A stretch of 36,184 bases of DNA. Source: Patescibacteria group bacterium (GTDB taxonomy: Bacteria > Patescibacteriota > Minisyncoccia > Phycocordibacterales > Phycocordibacteraceae). Of the stretch, positions 29,908 to 36,184 are shown piece by piece (positions within the stretch are counted from its first letter, which is position 1; each line of letters starts with the position of its first letter). The notes beneath the pieces are model-generated. The model saw nothing but the letters and a program-made list of their open reading frames with translations, was not told the origin of the DNA and made no database searches. The stretch lies in NCBI GenBank assembly GCA_029260935.1, contig JAJDCJ010000009.1, positions 1 through 36,184 of the forward strand, in the 5' to 3' direction. A program made the position numbers and the translations under genes.

Positions 29908-31035
29908 TTATTTTTGTAATGATTTTATAGATAGTGATTTCAAAACGGATGCGGTTTCATCTACCATACGCGCCACAGAAAATTTTTCAACGCGCTTCTT
30001 TGCGCTTGTGGCAAGGCGCCGGCGTGTCTCAGGCGAGGTCAGTAGTTTTTCAATGCGATGCTCTAGTGCTTTTTTATCATCCGGCTTTATTAAATATCCG
30101 TTCACGTTGTCTTCAATTAACTCAGGATTACCACCAATCTTCGTGGTGACAATCGGTACTCCCACAGCAGAAGCTTCCAAGAGAGTGTGCGAAAAACCTT
30201 CGTAGTGTGTGTTGAGGGCAAACACGTCGGCTGCACGCATATAGCGGAGTGCCACGGGACGGTCTACGTTGCCGGTGAATATAACGCTGTCTGTGCTTTT
30301 AAGTTTTTCTGCCACGGCCTCAAGTTTTTCTTGATCGGGACCTTCGCCGACAATGAGGAGTGAGAGGTCGGGAAATTTTTTTTTGAGGTTCGCGTGTACC
30401 TGTATGAGTGTTTCAAAACCTTTCCACGGCACCAGGCGCCCAACTGAAACGATGAGTTTTCCTTTATAGCGCAAAAGTCCGCGAATGACTTGTTTTAATC
30501 CTACTGCTTCTGCCACGATGCCGTTGTACACTACCGTGATGTTTTTCTTTGGTACGCCCCACGTAGCCACAATGCGCCCAAGATATTTTGACGGCACTAT
30601 AACTGCAACGGCACGGCGTGCTACCCAACGCTCAACTGCACGCATGAATTTTGGCATAAGTGATAGCTCTTCGGATTTTTGAAAAGACTCAATGGTGTCG
30701 GTGTAGTTGAATCGCTGTTGCGATTGCTCCCACGCAAAGTCCCCCACTATTTTCAGGAGAAACTTTTTTCGCATCAAAAAAGCAACGAGTGCGGATGGCA
30801 GTCCGACAGAAAAAGGATCTTGTGCAAAAATAACGTCTACCTCAAAGGATTTTTTTAATACTATGAAAAAATACACAAGGTGTCGTATGCCTTTTGGCCA
30901 CTTGCGGACGTCCCGAAACGGCACTACCGAGACCTCAAAACCATCCTTAGGAAGCTCATCCTGGAGTATCTTTGAATAGGTTGCGGGCCCCCCACCCTCA
31001 GGCGGAAACAGCCCTGTTGCTATCAGTACGCGCAT
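29908..31035 (-). CDS. GT4-family glycosyltransferase
   Basis: A 375-aa GT-B enzyme. N-domain MRVLIATGLFPPEGGGPATYSKIL, with DVIFAQDPFSVGLPS and VPSKYLGRIVATWGVPKKNITVVYNGI; C-domain KLIVSVGRLVPWKGFETLIQV, LSLLIVGEGPDQEKLE and donor site HYEGFSHTLLEASAVGVPIV followed by TTKIGGNPELIEDNVNG. Complete and well conserved. It lies 7 nt after another GT4 gene in the unit that starts with the ATPase/LTD fusion. Confidence 0.93.
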   Translation of the reverse strand: MRVLIATGLFPPEGGGPATYSKILQDELPKDGFEVSVVPFRDVRKWPKGIRHLVYFFIVLKKSFEVDVIFAQDPFSVGLPSALVAFLMRKKFLLKIVGDFAWEQSQQRFNYTDTIESFQKSEELSLMPKFMRAVERWVARRAVAVIVPSKYLGRIVATWGVPKKNITVVYNGIVAEAVGLKQVIRGLLRYKGKLIVSVGRLVPWKGFETLIQVHANLKKKFPDLSLLIVGEGPDQEKLEAVAEKLKSTDSVIFTGNVDRPVALRYMRAADVFALNTHYEGFSHTLLEASAVGVPIVTTKIGGNPELIEDNVNGYLIKPDDKKALEHRIEKLLTSPETRRRLATSAKKRVEKFSVARMVDETASVLKSLSIKSLQK

Positions 31036-31042
31036 ACGAGCA

Positions 31043-32251
31043 CTATAGCAAAATAGATGAGAAAACGCGTTCTTTCATGATTTTAGTAATAGTGTTCCAG
31101 TCATATTTGGAAAAAGCCAGCTCTTTGGCGTTTTTCACAATTTCTTGGGTTTTTTCTTTGTCTTCTATAAATAGTTTTACTGCTCGGGCTATACCCTCTG
31201 GATCACGGGTATCTACTGCCCTACCAGTTGATGGTTTGTCTGGGTTTCTCTCAGGATCAAAAAGAAAATCTGCAATACCCCCCTCTTGGGTTGCAATAAC
31301 TGGGATTTCTGCAGCAAACGCTTCAACAAATGAACTACCGAATCCCTCAGACAATGATGGGCGAATAAATATGTCAGATACTTTTAGATACTTCGGCATT
31401 TCGCTGTGATCAACAAACCCGACAAACTGCGCACGTGACTCAACACCAAGTTTTTCTGCGAGTTTTTTGAGTATGTCTTCGTCAGGACCAGTTCCCAAAA
31501 TTATGAACTTCACGTTTTTAGGAAGATGCGGAAGTGCTTTTATCACATCGTCAACTGCGTTTTTCTTTACCAAACGTGATGTGGTAATCACGAACACATC
31601 ACCCTCCTTCTTATTAAGTTTTTCACGAATAGGTTTCAGTTCTCCTTCAGAATACGTTTGTGAAAAGTGCCCTGTGTTTACTGCGTTTGGCACCAATTCA
31701 ATATCTCCGACATACCCCATACGCTTCGCCCACTTACCAAGGAATGTTGAAATTACTTGTATGGTATCTGCACGCGTAAATGCTTCTTTGAACAGTTTTC
31801 CGAACGGTTTCATTTTTTGTTCAATGTATTCAGGTGGATCTCCTTCTTGCAAGGTCAATATGTATTTGACATCTGGATGTTTCTTTTTAAATAAACCACC
31901 AGGAACACCAGTTGAGTGTGCCATCATACTCCATACCGCGTCGTATTTGTATTTCTTGTGCAATTCACTCGCCTTTCTTGCGGCTGCAAACTGGAACAAC
32001 ACCTTGTTTAAATGGAGTGGAAATTTTTTCAAATCCTTTATCTCAGGATTTTCTATTGCAATACCAATGCGGTGTACTAACACATTCCCTATTTTTTCAA
32101 CCTTTGGCAAGGTTGAGTCAAAGCGGTTAGTAACCATATGAAACTCAATGTCATACGGTGAAATACGATCGGTAATTTCTTTTATTGCCACCTCTGCGCC
32201 ACCGATATGCTTCGGATAGTATACGAGTGAGAAAATGAGTACTTTTTTCAT
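31043..32251 (-). CDS. GT4-family glycosyltransferase
   Basis: A 402-aa GT-B enzyme. N-domain MKKVLIFSLVYYPKHIGGAEVAIKEI and WSMMAHSTGVPGGLFKKK, then IELVPNAVNTGHFSQT; C-domain VFVITTSRLVKKNAVDDVIKAL, KFIILGTGPDEDILKKLAE and donor site LSEGFGSSFVEAFAAEIPVI followed by ATQEGGIADFL. The ATG overlaps the stop of the epimerase by 4 nt. The large plus-strand ORFs over it are shadows. Specificity unknown. Confidence 0.93.
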   Translation of the reverse strand: MKKVLIFSLVYYPKHIGGAEVAIKEITDRISPYDIEFHMVTNRFDSTLPKVEKIGNVLVHRIGIAIENPEIKDLKKFPLHLNKVLFQFAAARKASELHKKYKYDAVWSMMAHSTGVPGGLFKKKHPDVKYILTLQEGDPPEYIEQKMKPFGKLFKEAFTRADTIQVISTFLGKWAKRMGYVGDIELVPNAVNTGHFSQTYSEGELKPIREKLNKKEGDVFVITTSRLVKKNAVDDVIKALPHLPKNVKFIILGTGPDEDILKKLAEKLGVESRAQFVGFVDHSEMPKYLKVSDIFIRPSLSEGFGSSFVEAFAAEIPVIATQEGGIADFLFDPERNPDKPSTGRAVDTRDPEGIARAVKLFIEDKEKTQEIVKNAKELAFSKYDWNTITKIMKERVFSSILL

Positions 32252-33150
32252 TGCGAAATCATTTTTTTAATATCATCCGGTAAGGTATGTTTCGTATTCC
32301 ACCCAAGTTTTTGTATTTTCTCTAGGTTTTGTTTTGAATGTTTTCGGTCTCCTTTTTTACTTGGTAACATTTCAATTTCCCCACCAAACATTTCTGCAAC
32401 CTTCAAAAGAGAGTAGGATTCAGAAGATCCTATACAGTAACCATCACCTTTTCCTTTTTCGCCTACTAACATAATCCCATCAACCGTATCCTGAACATGA
32501 GTAAAGTTGCGAAGCTGTGTTCCTGGCGAGACCACCGTCAACGGCAACTCCTGTTTATGTTTTTCGTTAAAAATCGCAATTAAAGTACCGTATTTGTCAT
32601 TACGTTCCCGCTGTCCATACACATTATAAAAATAGGTAATCGCATAATCTAAACCGAACCATACTCCGTAGTTGTTTACTAGTTGTGTATTTGACGCCTT
32701 GAAGTAAGCGTATGGGGATTGGTTCTCGCCATCCTCTAAATCGTCAAACTCTCCAAACTTTGTACTAGAGCCGGCATATATAAGACGAATTTCTTTTTGC
32801 GTACAGTACTCGAGCACCTTAAATGTTCCGTGGACATTTAAATCCCACACTTTCTCTACATCATCAAAAGAGGTTAAAACACGAGAATATTCACCGAGGT
32901 GGTAGATGATGTCCGGCGTTTCGGGGATGTGCGTTTCAATGTCTTTAGTGTGCCCTTCGCGGTAGTCAACGCCATCTACGTGGTTTTCTTTTGTTCCAGT
33001 GAAGTAGTTGTCCAAAGAAATAACCTGATATCCTTCTTTTACCAAACGTTCGCACAGGTGCGAGCCGATAAAGCCCGCGCCGCCAGTTACTACTGCGAGT
33101 TTTTTACCCGCTCCTTTATGTGTCGCACTGTTCGGTGTGTCGGTGTTCAT
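32248..33150 (-). CDS. NAD-dependent NDP-sugar epimerase/dehydratase (extended SDR)
   Basis: A 300-aa extended short-chain dehydrogenase. The NAD loop is VVTGGAGFIGSHLCERL, then ISLDNYFTGTKENH, and the catalytic set is AGSSTKFG (Ser/Thr) with SPYAYFKAS supplying the YxxxK pair. YFYNVYGQRERNDKYGTLI and LRNFTHVQDTVDGIMLV are typical of UDP-glucose/GlcNAc 4-epimerases and related dehydratases. It would supply a nucleotide-sugar donor for the glycosyltransferases. The exact reaction cannot be told. It overlaps the ATPase/LTD gene and the GT4 gene by 4 nt each. Confidence 0.9.
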   Translation of the reverse strand: MNTDTPNSATHKGAGKKLAVVTGGAGFIGSHLCERLVKEGYQVISLDNYFTGTKENHVDGVDYREGHTKDIETHIPETPDIIYHLGEYSRVLTSFDDVEKVWDLNVHGTFKVLEYCTQKEIRLIYAGSSTKFGEFDDLEDGENQSPYAYFKASNTQLVNNYGVWFGLDYAITYFYNVYGQRERNDKYGTLIAIFNEKHKQELPLTVVSPGTQLRNFTHVQDTVDGIMLVGEKGKGDGYCIGSSESYSLLKVAEMFGGEIEMLPSKKGDRKHSKQNLEKIQKLGWNTKHTLPDDIKKMISQ

Positions 33151-36068
33151 TCTATTTCTTTGATTGAATACTCTTTATACCCATTCCCGCGCAAAAAGAC
33201 AACACTGGCAACGGCAATGCCGACAACGGCAAAGAGCGCGACAAACCAACCAAGCAATGGTGGAATGCGCGAGGATGATTCTGCGAGTGCAACTGAAGGC
33301 GCGGTAATGAGTGCACCTTCTTGTCCAAATATTTTTGAGGACAGTGGAGCGTCGCCTGCCGAGCTGTTAGGGATTTGTGGAACTGTGCCGAGAGGACCTT
33401 GAGAAATAGTAGCTGTTGTTGCGCCAACTCCTACGGATGCCGTGGCGCCACGTGCCGGGCGTGGCGGGCGTGCTACAAAAAGCGGTGACTCATAGGCGAC
33501 AGCTACTAACCCGTTAGGATACTGAAGGGCAACGGTGTGAGGAGCGAGTCCTGAAAGCCCTGTTCTTTTATTTGAAACAAGCACTTCCTGCCCAGCTGAC
33601 ACTATGGTATATGAAGGAAATTGGAATTGTGTTCCTGAGGAAAAAAGCATCCACCCACCAAGATCAACTTCAACATCGCTTTTGTTTTCAATGGCGATAT
33701 ATTCACTCGTGACTTCACTTATGACCAAAGACGCTGGAATGGCCTGTACCACGATACGATCAGTGGCGCTGTGTGCACCACTTGATGTATTAACAACTAC
33801 TGTATACGTGCCGGGAAATGAAAAATTGTATAAAACTTTCTGACCTTCTTTTCTGTCGCCGTTGCCAAATGTCCACACGTGCCGAGCACCCTGAAGTGGT
33901 GCTCCCGTAAGCCCTATGGTCTGCGCACTAAATACGCTGTCAGCTCCGACGAATACGGTGCGGTCTTTCCCTGCGTCAGTAAAAATGTCTGGGTTTATAA
34001 AGGAGCTTGGTTGGGAATTTCCTGTAGTGTTTTCTGTGTGCTGGTTTTGTTGTTCGGTTTGTGATGAAACAGGAGGTGTTTGAGATGTAGGTTGTGCACC
34101 CGAAGGACTGCCGGGAGTGGGTGATGCGGGAGCCCACGCACCACTGCTGATTTTCTGTAGACTCATACCATTACCATCGGCGCCAAGCTCGGGTTGGTAG
34201 AGTGTAGTGTCCACGTCTGTAAGTGACTGGTCGCGTATAGTGAGTGCTTCCCCACTGTTGCTGAGTGAAAACGCGCTGTCATACAACACGCCATTGAAAT
34301 TCGGCCAGTCTACAAGAAACTTTGTGCTGTTATCGGCGATAACGGCGTACCCGCTCGGCGGTAGAGCGCCGCCTGAAACAAGGGTGAGCGCGTGGTTGGT
34401 GTTCGCTTCAAACAACTTCCAGGTAGAGAGATCTAGTGTTTCATTTCCCGCGTTGTATACTTCTACCCATTCGCGCCCAGCGTCGGCCCCTTCAAGGTCG
34501 TACATCACTTCGGTGAACGACACTGAAGCAAAAGAGATGAGTGGAAATGAAAGTGTAAGGAGAAGCGCAATGGGAGCTACATACAACAGCTCACGTAAAC
34601 TCCTTTCAGGGATTTCTTTTTTTTGAGGTGGTGTTTCTTTGTGTTGTGGTTGTTCTGAAGTACTCTGTGCGTCACCATTATTTTTTGATGGTCGTTTCGG
34701 CGTACTGTCATCATCTTTATTTTTGTTTTTATCGGCATCTTTGTTTTTCGCTTCCGGGTCCTCTTCTGCTTGTTTTGCGCGCTCAGCTTGTTTTGCAAAA
34801 ATTGAACGGAAGGCGTCTTGGAAATTACCCGACTGTTTTTTCTGATCACTCACTTCGCTTTTTTTGTCTTTAAACGACTCGTCTACTTTTGAGCGCACCG
34901 TGGTGTAGTTCCGACATGCATGCACCACCATATCCTGGTATGAAACATTTTTTTTCTCAGGAAGTGTACGTGTGCGTGCAAAGAACGGTTTGCCTCGCGT
35001 GCCATCTATAGTGAGCAATACAATAAACTCGCCGGGCTCTAACTGCACCAAGTCATTGAGTTCGGCAAATGGATAAAATGCTTTTTCAATAATTTCTTTA
35101 TCAGCAGAGTGAGCGGCAAACGACGCAACCGAGCCACACCGCGAAAGCGCAGAGAGACGTTTGTCAGTATCTGCCTCTTGAATGAGCGTGTCGGCAACGG
35201 TAACTGAGAGTGCTGTTGGTGCTGAAAAAGTACGATCAATTTCCCCTTCTGTAAGATAGCGGAGCGTGTCGTGTAAATAGAGCCCAACAGGTGTATTGTT
35301 TTTTCTATTTGCAATGCGCGCACCGAGAGTAAACAGTTTCATCAGAGGTGTCACACGTGTGGGGTATATACGAATATGTGAAAAATCAACCACGACTATT
35401 TGCCCGTCCGGAAGATGGTCTAGAGTGAATTTTGAGTTGGCCTGCCCCACAACATTGCGTACCATAGTGTCCTGTACGATAAACTTTCCCGACTCTTTGA
35501 GAGTCTCTATCATATCTGCGTTTGCAGTGAGTTTGTCAGTAAACTTCTTTTGTGTCACTTCGTCTTCTGCAAAAAACTTCTCCCGAAACTTTTGGTCGGT
35601 AATGAGTGAGTAGAAGGTAATTAATGTTGTTCCTTCGCGCGAAAGCAGAACGAGTGCTACTTCTTTAAGAAATGGTGACGGAGTGAGTTGATAGACTTCT
35701 GATAACACCTCAACCAACATGTCGGTGCGTTCGCTTGCAGGAAGTGTTTTGATATCGTCAAAGATATTCCACGAGTAGGGGTACTCGGCGTTAGCCGGGT
35801 CAACAAACACCACCTTATCTAGAAGTTCAGGCTCAATGTGCTCCATCAGTGACGTTGCACTTTTGCCGGTGGCGTCAAGAAGTATGACTCCCAAACCCCG
35901 TTTGATGTCTTGGAGTGCCATAGACACGAGCATGTCGCCCCGCCCCGAATGAGGACGCCCTAAAATACAGAAGTGTTTTTCTCGGTCGCGGTCTTTAATA
36001 CCAAAATTGACCGTCTTTTCTTTGAGGGTCGTGGAGCCGATATAGGTTACGTGTGTGCCCCAATCCAT
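33147..36068 (-). CDS. fusion of a degenerate T4SS-coupling-type ATPase with lamin-tail and PKD domains
   Basis: A 973-aa protein. Residues 1-370 follow the VirD4/TraG-HerA-like ATPases common in candidate-phyla genomes: NFGIKDRDREKHFCILG, LQDIKRGLGVILLDA, VVFVDPANAEYPYSWNIFDD, QIVVVDFSHIRIY. The P-loop, however, reads GRPHSGRGD where relatives have G-x-TGTGKST: the Lys is Arg and the Ser/Thr are lost, and DPHGD is DATGK. About 120 polar residues (400-487) follow. A membrane/signal-like helix lies at 492-516 (ELLYVAPIALLLTLSFPLI), then a lamin-tail domain (518-645, FTEVMYDLEGADAGREWVEV), a Pro/Ser/Gln linker, a PKD domain (697-776, YNFSFPGTYTVVV), a second lamin-tail-like domain (780-862) and a final helix (937-959). 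It heads the right-hand operon. An envelope scaffold role is inference. Confidence 0.75.
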   Translation of the reverse strand: MDWGTHVTYIGSTTLKEKTVNFGIKDRDREKHFCILGRPHSGRGDMLVSMALQDIKRGLGVILLDATGKSATSLMEHIEPELLDKVVFVDPANAEYPYSWNIFDDIKTLPASERTDMLVEVLSEVYQLTPSPFLKEVALVLLSREGTTLITFYSLITDQKFREKFFAEDEVTQKKFTDKLTANADMIETLKESGKFIVQDTMVRNVVGQANSKFTLDHLPDGQIVVVDFSHIRIYPTRVTPLMKLFTLGARIANRKNNTPVGLYLHDTLRYLTEGEIDRTFSAPTALSVTVADTLIQEADTDKRLSALSRCGSVASFAAHSADKEIIEKAFYPFAELNDLVQLEPGEFIVLLTIDGTRGKPFFARTRTLPEKKNVSYQDMVVHACRNYTTVRSKVDESFKDKKSEVSDQKKQSGNFQDAFRSIFAKQAERAKQAEEDPEAKNKDADKNKNKDDDSTPKRPSKNNGDAQSTSEQPQHKETPPQKKEIPERSLRELLYVAPIALLLTLSFPLISFASVSFTEVMYDLEGADAGREWVEVYNAGNETLDLSTWKLFEANTNHALTLVSGGALPPSGYAVIADNSTKFLVDWPNFNGVLYDSAFSLSNSGEALTIRDQSLTDVDTTLYQPELGADGNGMSLQKISSGAWAPASPTPGSPSGAQPTSQTPPVSSQTEQQNQHTENTTGNSQPSSFINPDIFTDAGKDRTVFVGADSVFSAQTIGLTGAPLQGARHVWTFGNGDRKEGQKVLYNFSFPGTYTVVVNTSSGAHSATDRIVVQAIPASLVISEVTSEYIAIENKSDVEVDLGGWMLFSSGTQFQFPSYTIVSAGQEVLVSNKRTGLSGLAPHTVALQYPNGLVAVAYESPLFVARPPRPARGATASVGVGATTATISQGPLGTVPQIPNSSAGDAPLSSKIFGQEGALITAPSVALAESSSRIPPLLGWFVALFAVVGIAVASVVFLRGNGYKEYSIKEIE

Positions 36069-36122
36069 ACAGTAGTGGCAGTATAAATCAAAAATGACCG
36101 TGAGGGGAGGATTGAAGTATTA

Positions 36123-36184
36123 ATGCGATATAGAGAAGTTATAAAATTAGTTGAATTTCTCATAAAAAAAAAGTGCGCATACCC
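36123..36184 (+). CDS. start of an unknown plus-strand gene, cut by the window edge
   Basis: ATG at 36123 opens a frame of 20 codons (MRYREVIKLVEFLIKKKCAY) to the edge with no stop. GGAGG lies 12 nt upstream. The opening resembles, weakly, HicA/YcfA-type small proteins (M-x-Y-R-E-v-I-k), but too little is present to judge. Divergent from the ATPase/LTD gene across 54 nt, which holds a TATAAA-like stretch near 36082. Confidence 0.35.
   Translation, partial: MRYREVIKLVEFLIKKKCAY

Noticed and set aside
31467-32141. 224-aa plus-strand ORF
   Set aside because: Antisense shadow of a clear GT4 gene; no domain-like sequence, and the minus frame is strongly conserved in motif.
10039-36068. Prophage or conjugative island because of the holin-family and TraG/VirD4-like genes
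   Set aside because: No capsid, terminase, integrase, relaxase or other T4SS genes; holin-family and FGIK-type ATPase-like proteins are ordinary chromosomal genes in such bacteria.
1-36184. CRISPR array, tRNA or rRNA genes
   Set aside because: No regularly spaced direct repeats and no tRNA T-loop/acceptor pattern or rRNA signature found by eye in the intergenic regions; a tRNAscan/Infernal run would be decisive.

Overview
The window looks like a contig from a candidate-phyla-radiation bacterium (Patescibacteria, most likely Parcubacteria-like). I infer this from several features: MerR/excisionase-like helix-turn-helix domains joined to a membrane anchor and a large outside domain; a SecA whose zinc-binding tail is replaced by a zinc-free one; a lysine/arginine-repeat histone-H1-like protein; a 'FGIK-RDR' type IV coupling-ATPase-like protein carrying lamin-tail domains; and an Obg without an extra C-terminal domain. 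TGA is used as a normal stop (many ATGA start/stop overlaps), so the code is standard and not the Gracilibacteria/Absconditabacteria code. The taxonomic call is inference.

Layout. 1-2709: two minus-strand genes for related HTH-plus-transmembrane proteins; the first runs off the left edge. 2785-5183: obgE-gatB operon (minus). 5247-6452: a REP-associated tyrosine transposase (plus) flanked by perfect palindromes, a small holin-family membrane protein, and an inverted pair of the same palindrome. 6474-8945: secA. 9055-9312: histone-like gene. 9313-10038: a non-coding stretch with a possible small structured RNA, several hairpins, one more copy of the transposase palindrome and a second palindrome of the same geometry.

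10039-36068: a large surface-polysaccharide cluster. It holds an O-antigen ligase/polymerase with TPRs, an unusual nucleotidyltransferase/NDK-like fusion, FkbM and TylF-type methyltransferases, a Wzx-type flippase, a nonulosonic (sialic-type) acid trio (neuB, KdsC-like phosphatase, neuA), further methyltransferases, a kinase-like protein, six GT4 and one GT2 glycosyltransferases, an NDP-sugar epimerase and a very odd 973-aa ATPase-like/lamin-tail fusion. An AbrB-type antitoxin/Doc toxin pair sits in the middle, with its own strong promoter apparently reading on into two glycosyltransferases. A partial unknown gene begins at the right edge on the plus strand.

Working together: the cluster can plausibly make an activated nonulosonate, assemble a glycan on the inner membrane, flip it (Wzx), polymerise or transfer it (ligase) and decorate it by methylation. 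The adhesin-like protein, the LTD/PKD protein and SecA fit an envelope built for surface contact. Recurrent regulatory themes are extended -10 boxes 7-9 nt before the ATG (apparently leaderless messages) and palindromes that overlap starts or stops. No CRISPR array, rRNA or tRNA was seen. All functions are from sequence motifs only; no searches were run.
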